From the NCBI GenBank assembly GCA_044226785.1, contig JBGAGK010000021.1:1-64000 (forward strand): a DNA stretch of 64,000 nucleotides. Reading direction: 5' to 3'. This DNA comes from TMP-86 sp039807285. Lineage in GTDB: Bacteria; Pseudomonadota; Gammaproteobacteria; Steroidobacterales; Steroidobacteraceae. Below the pieces are notes generated by a model, which saw only the letters and a list, made by a program, of their open reading frames with translations, did no database searches and was not told the origin of the DNA. Made by a program: the position numbers and the translations under genes. Shown one piece after another: positions 8,638 to 16,324 of this stretch. Numbering within the stretch: position 1 is the stretch's first letter; each line of letters starts with the position of its first letter.

Positions 8638-9441
8638 TCAGTAGGCGCTCGGGGCCGGGCTGCCCTTCGAAGGGGAGGACCTGAACTTCGCCAGCAGGTC
8701 GGTGGCGGCCCGCATCAGCAACGTGGTGTCGCTTCCCACGGCCACGAAGTTCGCTCCCTGCGCAAGATATTCGGTGGCGCGCGCGGGATTGGGCGCCAGA
8801 ATGCCGGCCGCCTTGCCGCTCTTTCGCACCCGGGTTATGCCGTCACCGATGGCCTTGACCACATCCGGATGCTCGGTCTGGCCGATCAGTCCCATCGACG
8901 CCGACAGGTCGCCGGGCCCGAAGAACACCCCGTCCACGCCGTCCACCGCGCTGATCTCAGCAAGGTTCGACAGCCCTGTGAGTGTTTCCACCTGCACCAG
9001 CAGACAGATATCCTGGCCCGCCTTGTGCAGATAGCCCTCGATCTGGTTCCAGCGCGAGGCCCGCGCCAGCGCACTGCCGATGCCGCGGATGCCGCGCGGC
9101 GGATAGTGCACGGCCGACACCAGATCGCGCGCCTGTTCAGCACTGTTCACCATGGGGATCAGCAGATTCTGCACGCCGATGTCGAGGTACTGCTTGAGCA
9201 GCGCGGTCTCGCCGATCACCGGGCGAACCACGGGCTGCGAGGCGTAGGGTGCCATGGCCTGCAGTTGCCCCAGGGTGCTGCGCAGGTCATTGGGCGCATG
9301 CTCGTTGTCCAGCAGCAGCCAGTCGAAGCCCACGCTCGCCAGCAGTTCGATGACGTAGGAGTCCGCCAGCGCGGCCCACAGGCCGATCTGCGCTTCGCCC
9401 GCGAGCAGCCGGCGCTTGAAATGGTTGGGGGGAGCCTGCAT
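8638..9441 (-). CDS. hpaI: 4-hydroxy-2-oxo-heptane-1,7-dioate aldolase
   Basis: A 267-residue class II HpcH/HpaI aldolase. It shows the catalytic DNEHAPNDL segment (active-site histidine), the metal-site glutamate in LVQVETLTGL and the aspartate in FFGPGDLSASMG, plus the YPPRGIRGIG substrate loop. It splits 4-hydroxy-2-oxoheptanedioate into pyruvate and succinate semialdehyde, the last step of homoprotocatechuate degradation. Length matches the E. coli enzyme. It lies 11 bases after hpaH in the eight-gene hpa operon. A GabT-like aminotransferase far away at 62 kb also makes succinate semialdehyde in GABA breakdown, but no link is shown by the sequence. Confidence 0.92.
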   Translation of the reverse strand: MQAPPNHFKRRLLAGEAQIGLWAALADSYVIELLASVGFDWLLLDNEHAPNDLRSTLGQLQAMAPYASQPVVRPVIGETALLKQYLDIGVQNLLIPMVNSAEQARDLVSAVHYPPRGIRGIGSALARASRWNQIEGYLHKAGQDICLLVQVETLTGLSNLAEISAVDGVDGVFFGPGDLSASMGLIGQTEHPDVVKAIGDGITRVRKSGKAAGILAPNPARATEYLAQGANFVAVGSDTTLLMRAATDLLAKFRSSPSKGSPAPSAY

Positions 9442-9452
9442 GCCCTGCGAGC

Positions 9453-10256
9453 TTACACGAACCGGAAGGAAATGCTGCCCAGCGGTCCGTAGTCCGCATG
9501 CAGGACGTCGCCGCGCTGCGCCTGGGTGGGCCGCGTGAACGACCCCGCGAGCACCAGGTCGCCTGCGCGCAGCTCCTCACCGTAGGGCGCGATCTTGTTC
9601 GCAAGCCAGGCTACGCCGGTGGCCGGGTGATTGAGCACGCCCGCGGCAAGACCGGTCTCCTCGATCACGGCATTCTTGTGCAGCAGTGCGCCCGCCCAGC
9701 GCAGGTCCATGGCGTCCGGCCGCACCGGACGGCCGCCGGTGACGATGCCGGCATTGGCGGCGAAATCCGCGATGGTGTCGAACACCTTGCGCATCTGCCG
9801 GGTGTCGCGGTCGAACTGCTCGATGCGCGCATCGATGATCTCCAGTGCCGGCGTCACATATTCCGTGGCGCGCAGCACGTCGAACACCGTCACACCAGGT
9901 CCCTTCAAGGGACGACCCAGCACGAAGGCCAGCTCCACTTCCACGCGCGGCGCGATGAACCGCTCGACCGGAATGTCCGAACCGGTCTCGAAGAACATGT
10001 CGTCCATCAGTGGCGCGTAATCCGGTTCGGTGATCTGCGAAGCCTGCTGCATGGCGCGCGAAGTCAGACCGATCTTGCGGCCCTTGATGGTGCGGCCATC
10101 GGCCATTTCCAGCCGCACCCATGCACGCTGGATGGCGTAGCCATCCTCGATGGTCATGCCCGGATGCGCCTTCGAGAAATGCCGCAGCTGGGTGCGTGTC
10201 TTGCGCGCTTCATACAGCTGACGGGCCAGCGTGGTGACGAGGGAAGCTTCCAGCAT
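9453..10256 (-). CDS. hpaH: 2-oxo-hept-4-ene-1,7-dioate hydratase
   Basis: A 267-residue member of the HpaH/MhpD hydratase group of the FAH superfamily. The N-terminal helix YEARKTRTQLRHFSKAHPGM, the segment GRKIGLTSRAMQQ and the metal-binding PRVEVELAFVLGR (E-x-E) are typical of the family. It adds water to 2-oxo-hept-4-ene-1,7-dioate to give the aldolase substrate of HpaI. The product is cytoplasmic. Start ATG at 10256 follows the hpaF stop by three bases, and hpaI follows 11 bases later, so translation is tightly linked within the hpa operon. Confidence 0.92.
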   Translation of the reverse strand: MLEASLVTTLARQLYEARKTRTQLRHFSKAHPGMTIEDGYAIQRAWVRLEMADGRTIKGRKIGLTSRAMQQASQITEPDYAPLMDDMFFETGSDIPVERFIAPRVEVELAFVLGRPLKGPGVTVFDVLRATEYVTPALEIIDARIEQFDRDTRQMRKVFDTIADFAANAGIVTGGRPVRPDAMDLRWAGALLHKNAVIEETGLAAGVLNHPATGVAWLANKIAPYGEELRAGDLVLAGSFTRPTQAQRGDVLHADYGPLGSISFRFV

Positions 10257-10259
10257 GGT

Positions 10260-10664
10260 TCAACTCTTGGCGAACAGCGGGTGGATGTTGCTGTGTTTTG
10301 CGCCGAAGCTCTCGTCGCCCTGGTCGACCTGCAGGGTGACGCCGATCAGACGCCGCTCGAACACCGGCTCGATGACCTTGCGGGTCGTGGCCAGCAGCGC
10401 CTCACCCACCTGCTTGCGGACCTGTTCGCTGCGCCCGCGGCCCATGCGCAGGTTCAGGTACATGAAGGCGTAATCGCGCTTGCCGTCGGCCACGGCGAAA
10501 TACGGTGCGGACACCGCGAACACGCGCGTGCCGCCGGCAGGAAACACCTGGGCGCCTTGCTCGTCGCGCTGCTCCAGCATCGTGTCGGCCAGAGCCCGGC
10601 ACAGCCCGTTCATGTCCAGGTCGCGATCCAGGTTGCCGGTATACAGGATTACGAGGTGCGGCAT
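10260..10664 (-). CDS. hpaF: 5-carboxymethyl-2-hydroxymuconate delta-isomerase
   Basis: A 134-residue CHMI of the tautomerase superfamily. It begins Met-Pro (MPHLVILYTGNLD), and the exposed proline after Met removal is the general base in this superfamily. The C-terminal part contains LQVDQGDESFGAKHSNIHPL, close to the E. coli family pattern. It isomerises 5-carboxymethyl-2-hydroxymuconate in homoprotocatechuate breakdown. The ATG at 10664 is chosen because only this start exposes the proline; it overlaps the 3' end of hpaD by 16 bases. Slightly longer than the 126-residue E. coli protein. Confidence 0.9.
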   Translation of the reverse strand: MPHLVILYTGNLDRDLDMNGLCRALADTMLEQRDEQGAQVFPAGGTRVFAVSAPYFAVADGKRDYAFMYLNLRMGRGRSEQVRKQVGEALLATTRKVIEPVFERRLIGVTLQVDQGDESFGAKHSNIHPLFAKS

Positions 10665-11479
10665 GCGATGCTCATGGTACCCACGGTGCAGCCCACCGCA
10701 AAGATGGGAATGGGTCTGGAAAAGTGGATTGTGCCGCGCCCGCCGGCCGCCGCCGCGATGCTGATGAATGTGCGGATCTCGAAGCCGCCCTGACCCGCCT
10801 CGCGATAGGTGGCGATGTCGGAATACGACAACAGCGCCTCGCGGTCGTTGCGGCTCCAGCGATCCAGCAGTTCCCGGTCCCAGGCTTCGTTGACCTTGCC
10901 CGAATCCGGCGTTGCCGGCCAGTGCGAGATACCGCCGGTGCCGACGATGGCAATGCGTTCGGGCACCGAATCGGCGGCACGCCGCAGCGCCTCGCCGAAC
11001 GCCCAGGCGCGATGCAGCGGGGTGAGCGGCGGACCCTGGCAGTTGATGTTGGCGGGAATCACCGGGATGTCGTACTTTGGGGTCAGGAAGTGCAGCGGTA
11101 CCATGATGCCATGATCGAACTTCCACTCCTCGGCATAGGCCAGGTCCACGCTGTTCATGGCTTCGATGATCAGCCGCTTCGACAGCGCCGCATTGCCTCG
11201 GATCTTGCGGCGCTCGATCTTCAGCCAGGCCGGGTCTTCGATCGGTCCCTCGTATTCATCCGACATGCCCACCGCAAACGCGGGCATGTTGTTCATGAAG
11301 AAATTCGCGAAGTGTTCAGCCGCAACCACGATCAGGGCATCGGGCTTTGCCGCGTGCAGGTCGACCGACATCTGCCTCAGGGCCGCATAGAACGGCTCGC
11401 GCAGGGCGGGATCCGCCATGTCGGCCCGGCCGGTGATGCCCGGCGCATGGCTGCAGATGCCGGCGAACACCAGGCTCAT
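10649..11479 (-). CDS. hpaD: Homoprotocatechuate 2,3-dioxygenase, LigB-type extradiol subunit
   Basis: A 276-residue class III (LigB) extradiol dioxygenase. Likely Fe(II) ligands are His11 (GICSHAPGI), His56 (AAEHFANFF) and a glutamate in GGFEIRTFIS; a candidate catalytic histidine is in GTGGISHWP. It would open the ring of 3,4-dihydroxyphenylacetate next to the hydroxyls to give 5-carboxymethyl-2-hydroxymuconate semialdehyde, the HpaE substrate. It overlaps the LigA-like gene by four bases (ATGA), which suggests a two-subunit enzyme unlike the single-chain E. coli HpaD. By sequence alone a related catechol such as protocatechuate or gallate remains possible; the operon context favours homoprotocatechuate. 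Confidence 0.85.
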   Translation of the reverse strand: MSLVFAGICSHAPGITGRADMADPALREPFYAALRQMSVDLHAAKPDALIVVAAEHFANFFMNNMPAFAVGMSDEYEGPIEDPAWLKIERRKIRGNAALSKRLIIEAMNSVDLAYAEEWKFDHGIMVPLHFLTPKYDIPVIPANINCQGPPLTPLHRAWAFGEALRRAADSVPERIAIVGTGGISHWPATPDSGKVNEAWDRELLDRWSRNDREALLSYSDIATYREAGQGGFEIRTFISIAAAAGGRGTIHFSRPIPIFAVGCTVGTMSIACRTS

Positions 11480-11802
11480 ACGCCTGCCACCTTTTCATCC
11501 ATTCCTGTCGTCATGGCATACACCCCCGCACGCACCTGACCGTACTTCGCGATGCCATCGCGCATGGCCTGGATGTAATCCGCCCAGGGCATGGCCAGGT
11601 ACGCGGCAAAATGCATCAGCAACTGCCCGTTGGCACCCAGCACGTACAGCAGGCCAATGTCACCCGCATCGATGGCTGCGCGCTCCTCCTCCGTGAGGGT
11701 ATAGGTCTCCAGCAGCGCGGCACGGTCGCTCCGGTAACGCTCCTGCACGCGCGGATCACGGTTCAGGTCATACAGGAACTTCTGCATGCCATACAGGCTC
11801 AT
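11476..11802 (-). CDS. LigA-like alpha subunit of extradiol dioxygenase
   Basis: A 108-residue protein matching the LigA fold of protocatechuate 4,5-dioxygenase. The segments LYGMQKFLYDLNRDPRVQER, LTEEERAAIDAGDIGLLY and HFAAYLAMPWADYI match the helical domain that caps the LigB active site. It starts with an ATGA overlap on the hpaE stop and ends in an ATGA overlap with hpaD, so the three genes are probably translationally coupled. It has no catalytic residues of its own; its role would be to form the substrate pocket with the HpaD chain. E. coli-type hpa operons do not carry this gene, to my knowledge. Confidence 0.8.
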   Translation of the reverse strand: MSLYGMQKFLYDLNRDPRVQERYRSDRAALLETYTLTEEERAAIDAGDIGLLYVLGANGQLLMHFAAYLAMPWADYIQAMRDGIAKYGQVRAGVYAMTTGMDEKVAGV

Positions 11803-13262
11803 TTGGGCACACCCCAATGCGGGATATGGTGGGAACCCATGCTCACGCACACGTTCTTGGGCTCGAGGAACACCTCGAAGCTCCAGGTGCCACCCTCCCG
11901 ACCCACGCCCGAAGCCTTGGTCCCGCCGAAGGGCTGGCGCAGGTCACGCACATTCTGGCTGTTGACAAAGCACATGCCGGCCTCGATGGCAGCCGCCACA
12001 CGATGCGCCTTGCCGATGTTCTCGGTCCAGATGTAGCTGGACAGGCCATAGGCGATGTCGTTTGCCTTGGCGATGGCATCCGCCTCGTCCTCGAAGGGAA
12101 TGAGGCAGGCCACGGGCCCGAAGATCTCGTCCTGGGCGATGCGCATGCGGTTGTCGACATCGGCGAACACCGTGGGTTGCACGAAGTTTCCCTTCGACAG
12201 CGAAGCCGGCAATTTCGGCGCATCCACGCCGCCGCACACCAGCGTGGCGCCTTCCTTCGGCCCGCGTTCGATGTAGCTGCGGACCTTGGCGAGGTGAGCC
12301 GGGCTTACCATCGGACCGATGATGGTGTTCTCGTCCATCGGGTCGCCGACGCTGATGTTGCGTGCCCGCGCCGCGAAGCGCTGCACGAAATCCGCATAGA
12401 TCGAGCGCTGCACGAATATGCGTGACCCCGCGGTGCACCGCTCGCCGTTGTTGGAGAAGATCATGAACACCGCCGCGTCCAGCGCACGTGCCTGATCCGC
12501 ATCCTCGAAAATCACGAACGGGCTCTTGCCGCCCAGCTCCATCGAGAATTTCTTGAGACCCGCCGCGCGCACGATGCGATCGCCGGTGACGGTCGACCCG
12601 GTGAAGGAGATAGCCCGCACATCCGGGTGCGCACACAGCGGCTCGCCAGCCTCCTTGCCGAACCCATGCACGAGGTTCAGCACGCCCGGCGGCACACCGG
12701 CCTCCAGCGCCAGTTCGCCCAGCCGGGCGGCGCTGAGCGGTGACAGTTCGCTCATCTTGAGCACGGCGGTGTTGCCGAATGCCAGGCACGGCGCCACCTT
12801 CCAGGTCCCGGTCATGAACGGCACATTCCACGGCGAGATCAGTGCACACACGCCGACGGGATGAAACAGCGTGTAGTTCAGGTGGGTGGGCGTCGGATAG
12901 GTGTGTCCATCGGTGCGCACGCACATCTCGGCGAAATAATTGAAGTTGTCGGCTGCCCGCGGTATCAGCTGCTTGCGGGTCTGCGAAATGACCTGCCCGG
13001 TGTCCTGGGTCTCCGTGGCCGAAATGTCCGTCACGTGCCGGGTGATCAGCTCGCCCAGCTTGCGCAGGATGCGCGCGCGATCTGCCGCCGGCTTCGCTGC
13101 CCAGGCCGGGAAGGCCGCCTTGGCGGCCGCCACGGCCGCATTGACTTCCTCGGTGCCGCCGCGCGCTACCTCGGCCAGGGTTTCCTGGTTTGCCGGGTTG
13201 ATGGTCGGGAAGTAGTCGCGTCCCGGGACGTTTCGGCCATCGATCAGATGCTCAACACGCAT
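11799..13262 (-). CDS. hpaE: 5-carboxymethyl-2-hydroxymuconate semialdehyde dehydrogenase
   Basis: A 487-residue NAD-dependent aldehyde dehydrogenase, nearly the same length as E. coli HpaE. It has the NAD-site segment VSPWNVPF-like (LISPWNVPFMTGTWKVAPCL), the general-base glutamate in SMELGGKSPF and the catalytic cysteine in NNGERCTAGSRIF. The C-terminal block VRDLRQPFGGTKASGVGREG is strongly HpaE-like. ATG 13262 has AAGGAG six bases upstream and aligns with the E. coli start; a GTG at 13277 that overlaps the hpaG2 stop is the alternative. It oxidises the ring-cleavage aldehyde to 5-carboxymethyl-2-hydroxymuconate. Confidence 0.94.
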   Translation of the reverse strand: MRVEHLIDGRNVPGRDYFPTINPANQETLAEVARGGTEEVNAAVAAAKAAFPAWAAKPAADRARILRKLGELITRHVTDISATETQDTGQVISQTRKQLIPRAADNFNYFAEMCVRTDGHTYPTPTHLNYTLFHPVGVCALISPWNVPFMTGTWKVAPCLAFGNTAVLKMSELSPLSAARLGELALEAGVPPGVLNLVHGFGKEAGEPLCAHPDVRAISFTGSTVTGDRIVRAAGLKKFSMELGGKSPFVIFEDADQARALDAAVFMIFSNNGERCTAGSRIFVQRSIYADFVQRFAARARNISVGDPMDENTIIGPMVSPAHLAKVRSYIERGPKEGATLVCGGVDAPKLPASLSKGNFVQPTVFADVDNRMRIAQDEIFGPVACLIPFEDEADAIAKANDIAYGLSSYIWTENIGKAHRVAAAIEAGMCFVNSQNVRDLRQPFGGTKASGVGREGGTWSFEVFLEPKNVCVSMGSHHIPHWGVPK

Positions 13263-13273
13263 TGCGCGCTCCT

Positions 13274-14041
13274 TCACCGGCCGAAGACCTCGTCGGCCAC
13301 GATATGGTTGACCAGCCGGCCCAGCCCTTCGATCTCGCAGACCACTTCATCGCCGGCCTGGACGTTCACCACACCCTCCGGCGTTCCCGTGAGGATGACA
13401 TCGCCGGCGCTCAGGGTCATGAATGAACTCAGGTACTCGATGAGGAAGGGTACCGTGAAGATGAGGTCGCGGGTATTGCCCGACTGGGTGCGCTTGCCGT
13501 TGACCGAAGTGGACAGATCAAGATTCCCGGCATCCGGCACCGCTTCGGCCGGAACGAACCAGGGCCCGAGCACCGTGCCACCGTCCCGGTTTTTCACCCG
13601 CAGATTGGGCCGGTAGTAGTTTTCCAGGTAGTCGCGGATGGTGTAGTCGTTGGCGATGCAGTAGCCGGCGATGTGCTCGCCCGCCCGTGCGGCCGGGACT
13701 TTCCTCGCAGTCCGGCCGATGACCACCGCGAGTTCGCATTCGTAATGCATGAACGTCGCACCGGCCGGGCGGCGCGTCTGTCCGCGATGTCCGATGAGCG
13801 AACCGGGGCCCTTGAGGAACACCAGCGGTTCCTCCTGGGCGCCGAAGGCCAGCTCCTTGGCGTGATCGGCATAATTCAGGCCGAGGGCGATGATGGTGCC
13901 CACCTCGAAGGGCGGCAGCCACACCACGGCCTGCTCGGCGAGCACCCGCCCATCGGCCAGCCGCACACCCGGCGTGCCGTCCGGCAGGGTCTGTGGCACC
14001 GCCTCGTGAATCGAACCGCCATGGGCCACGCGCGCACGCAT
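13274..14041 (-). CDS. hpaG2: HpaG2: 5-oxopent-3-ene-1,2,5-tricarboxylate decarboxylase half
   Basis: A 255-residue FAH-superfamily protein. It has GLNYADHAKELAFGAQEEPL, the metal-site E-x-E in FMHYECELAVVIGR and the aspartate in ANDYTIRDYLENYYRPN, and ends with the conserved LTGTPEGV block. In E. coli, HpaG is one fused protein with decarboxylase and isomerase halves; here, as in Pseudomonas, the halves are separate genes. ATG 14041 overlaps the hpaG1 stop as TGATG; a GTG three bases earlier is possible. Assignment of decarboxylase versus isomerase to each half follows the family convention and is not proven by sequence. Confidence 0.85.
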   Translation of the reverse strand: MRARVAHGGSIHEAVPQTLPDGTPGVRLADGRVLAEQAVVWLPPFEVGTIIALGLNYADHAKELAFGAQEEPLVFLKGPGSLIGHRGQTRRPAGATFMHYECELAVVIGRTARKVPAARAGEHIAGYCIANDYTIRDYLENYYRPNLRVKNRDGGTVLGPWFVPAEAVPDAGNLDLSTSVNGKRTQSGNTRDLIFTVPFLIEYLSSFMTLSAGDVILTGTPEGVVNVQAGDEVVCEIEGLGRLVNHIVADEVFGR

Positions 14042-14718
14042 CACGCCACCTCCGGCACGAACCGATTGGTCAGCGCACCCAGCTTGTCGACCTCGATGCG
14101 CACCAGCGCGCCGGCCCGCACCAGCGGTGCCGGTGCGGCCACACCCACGGCGAGCACATCGCCCGGCGAGAGCGTCATGAACTCGGTGACGTCGGCCAGC
14201 AGCCGGCCCACCGGCCTGATCAGATCGGCCGTGCTCGAGGAGACTGCAAGCCTGCCATCGACGAACACCCGGATGCCAAGCGCATCGGGATTGTCCAGCG
14301 CGTGACGCGACATGGGGGCGCCCAGCGGGCAGAACCCGTCGCGCGCCTTTTGCCGGATGCTGGGCCGGTAGTAACTCGCGTGCGGCACGCTGACATCATT
14401 GACGATGAGGTAACCGGCCACGTGTTCGAGCGCATCGGCTTCGCGGACCCGGCAGGCCGTGCGGCCGATCACCAGGCCCAACGTCGCCCCCACCTCCAGT
14501 TCCGGCGCATCGGGCGGCACCGGAACCGTATCTCCGTCCCCTGAAAGGGTATTGCGCGGCTTCACGTACAGGACGGGCGCCTGCGGCGGCTTGAGGTAGG
14601 GTTTGCCGTTGACTGCATCGCCCAGCGCCGCGAGCGCGCTGCGATGGTTCAGCAGTGCGCCATATACGGTACCGGACAGGCGGAATGGCGGAAAATCCAA
14701 AGCGGGCTCGGCGGACAT
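14041..14718 (-). CDS. hpaG1: HpaG1: 2-hydroxyhepta-2,4-diene-1,7-dioate isomerase half
   Basis: A 225-residue FAH-superfamily protein and first gene of the hpa operon. Family marks are YVKPRNTL, the metal-site glutamates in PELEVGATLGLVIGRTA and the aspartate in YLIVNDVSVPHASYYRP; the C-terminal MTLSPGDVLAVG block is also typical. It would work with HpaG2 in decarboxylation and isomerisation of the HpaE/HpaF product. ATG 14718 is preferred to the GTG six bases upstream. The region before it holds an AT-rich palindrome that separates it from divergent hpaR, so the whole operon is probably under HpaR control. Confidence 0.85.
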   Translation of the reverse strand: MSAEPALDFPPFRLSGTVYGALLNHRSALAALGDAVNGKPYLKPPQAPVLYVKPRNTLSGDGDTVPVPPDAPELEVGATLGLVIGRTACRVREADALEHVAGYLIVNDVSVPHASYYRPSIRQKARDGFCPLGAPMSRHALDNPDALGIRVFVDGRLAVSSSTADLIRPVGRLLADVTEFMTLSPGDVLAVGVAAPAPLVRAGALVRIEVDKLGALTNRFVPEVA

Positions 14719-14736
14719 GAGCACTCTAAATATTCA

Positions 14737-14748
14737 CTAATATATTAG
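14737..14748. promoter_or_regulatory. AT-rich palindrome between hpaG1 and hpaR, probable HpaR operator
   Basis: CTAATATATTAG is a perfect 12-base palindrome in the otherwise GC-rich hpaG1-hpaR intergenic region. MarR-family regulators such as HpaR bind AT-rich palindromes of this kind between their own gene and the target operon. A second AT-rich block (TAAATATTCA, 14727-14736) lies between it and the hpaG1 start and could carry its -10 element. No footprint can be inferred. Confidence 0.6.
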
Positions 14749-14800
14749 CAATCTAGGCGTTGGCATGGCAGGATGTCAAGGCATGGAGGATTCGCCCGAC

Positions 14801-15220
14801 ATGTTGGCGCGCCGGAACCTGCCGCTGCTGCTTCTGCAGGCCCGCGAGCACGTCTTTGCCCATTTTCGTCCCATCCTGCAGCGAGCCGGTCTCACCGACC
14901 AGCAATGGCGCATCATCCGGCTGCTGCTGGAAACCGGGCCGCTGGAGCCGCGCCAGATCGGTGAGCATTGCCGCATCTCCAGCCCCAGCCTGGCCGGGGT
15001 GCTGACCCGCCTGGAGCAGATGAAACTGATCCGCCGGACGCGGCTCAACCGGGACCTGCGCCGGGTCAGCGTGTCCCTGACCCCCCGGAGCCGGGCGCTG
15101 GCCGGGCGCCTGGCTCCCAGGATCGAAGCCGTGTATTGCGACATCGAGCGCCGGATAGGCCCCGATTTCTGCGCGCGGTTTTACAGAACGCTGGATCAAT
15201 TGATCCGGGCCGTCCGTTAG
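14801..15220 (+). CDS. hpaR: HpaR, MarR-family repressor of the homoprotocatechuate operon
   Basis: A MarR-family winged-helix protein of 139 residues from ATG 14801. Segments LLLLQAREHVFAHFRPILQR and LTDQQWRIIRLLLE align closely with E. coli HpaR, and the recognition helix and wing (ISSPSLAGVLTRLEQMKLIR) follow. In E. coli, HpaR represses the hpa meta operon and is relieved by pathway intermediates. Start is uncertain: ATG 14801 has GGAGGA ten bases upstream, but in-frame ATGs at 14765 and 14783 also exist. The gene is divergent from hpaG1 with the palindrome between them, the classical arrangement for local autoregulation. Confidence 0.9.
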   Translation: MLARRNLPLLLLQAREHVFAHFRPILQRAGLTDQQWRIIRLLLETGPLEPRQIGEHCRISSPSLAGVLTRLEQMKLIRRTRLNRDLRRVSVSLTPRSRALAGRLAPRIEAVYCDIERRIGPDFCARFYRTLDQLIRAVR

Positions 15221-15300
15221 GCTACTTTTGCCCCGAACAGGGGGATACGGCCGATAAAGTCCTGCTGCCTGCGGCCGTCACAGTGGGCTTGAACCACCAT

Positions 15301-15786
15301 ATGCGCCATCGCACCGGGCCAACGGCATCCGCAAACCTGTTGCGGGCCGCGAGCATCCTGCTTCCGGGCCTGCTGACGGGGTCGGCGGAAGCCGGCCAGT
15401 CACGTGCACTGATGCCGATCAGCGCCACGGTCGTGGCCGTCGCGCACATCGAACGCAATTCATCACCCTACGAACTCCTGCTGTCCGCAGCGGATCTGCG
15501 GCGCGGCTTCGTCGATGTGCCTCAGCCTGCATCCCTCGTGGTCAACAGCAACAGTGCCACGGGTTTCGCGCTCGAGGTGATCGCCCTGAATCCGATGATC
15601 AGCACTATCGTGGTCGATGGACTGGATGCGCCGCAGGTCCTGGGAGCCGAGGGCGGCACTCTGGTGCAGCGCTGGAGCGGCCCGCAATCACGCCGGCTGA
15701 CCTTGAGGTTCCGGATGATGTTCGCTCCGGGAGCCGCGCCCGGCCGCTATCCCTGGCCTGTGCGCCTGAACGTGCGGCCGCTGTAA
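15301..15786 (+). CDS. Secreted protein of unknown function beside the Csu-like pilus genes
   Basis: A 161-residue protein with an N-terminal signal segment (LLRAASILLPGLLTGSAEAG). The mature part is rich in beta-strand propensity and ends with LTLRFRMMFAPGAAPGRYPW, a pattern like the last strands of pilus subunits or chaperones. I do not recognise a named family. It lies 80 bases after hpaR on the same strand and converges on the chaperone-usher cluster, which is on the other strand. A role as an accessory adhesin or periplasmic factor for that pilus is a guess from position and fold propensity. Confidence 0.5.
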   Translation: MRHRTGPTASANLLRAASILLPGLLTGSAEAGQSRALMPISATVVAVAHIERNSSPYELLLSAADLRRGFVDVPQPASLVVNSNSATGFALEVIALNPMISTIVVDGLDAPQVLGAEGGTLVQRWSGPQSRRLTLRFRMMFAPGAAPGRYPWPVRLNVRPL

Positions 15787-15847
15787 TCGTGAAGAGCTGA
15801 CGCGCGGTTCTCGCATCAGCCCGTGCTCGAGGCTGAACAGCCAAGGA

Positions 15848-16324
15848 TCAGTAGGTGACCGTCACCACGATGGTGTCCGCGTAACTGCCCGGCGCAACAT
15901 CCTGCAACGCCGGTATCCGCCCGTACATCGTGCCCGTGACCGTGGTGGAGCTTCCGCCAAAGACCGTGAATGGTCCGGCCGTGCCGGGGAAGGACCCACC
16001 GCTGCCATCGCCCATCACCTGCGTATACGCCGTGCTCCAGTAGATGTTGTAGTCGAGCGTGTTGGCGCCCGAGAACATCCGGCGTGTCGCGAAACTTCCC
16101 GACAGGCCCGCGCTGAGCGCCACACCGACTGAAACGCTCTTCGATCCCGGACCCTGGCCGGTGCAGGTGACGCTCAGCGAGCCTGTCGAGGTGTCGGCAG
16201 AAGGGCTCAGGGGATTGTAGATGCCGAAGGCAAGACTGCTGACCGAGGTCGTGCAGCTGACCGTCACTGCCTGCGCCACGAACGGCAGGAGGGACATCGA
16301 CAGGATGGCAAGCAGCGCTCTCAT
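15848..16324 (-). CDS. Spore-coat-U-domain pilus subunit (possible tip subunit)
   Basis: A 158-residue secreted protein with signal peptide (MRALLAILSMSLLPFVAQA) and an SCPU domain. Typical SCPU elements are the paired cysteines (VSCTTSVSSLAFG and VTCTGQG), LDYNIYWSTAYTQVMGDGSG and the terminal strand PGSYADTIVVTVTY. SCPU proteins are the subunits of archaic (Csu-type) chaperone-usher pili. It is the last gene, overlapping the usher by four bases; in Csu operons the last SCPU gene codes for the tip adhesin. At this size it lacks the extra N-terminal adhesin domain of CsuE, so a plain subunit role is also possible. Confidence 0.8.
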   Translation of the reverse strand: MRALLAILSMSLLPFVAQAVTVSCTTSVSSLAFGIYNPLSPSADTSTGSLSVTCTGQGPGSKSVSVGVALSAGLSGSFATRRMFSGANTLDYNIYWSTAYTQVMGDGSGGSFPGTAGPFTVFGGSSTTVTGTMYGRIPALQDVAPGSYADTIVVTVTY

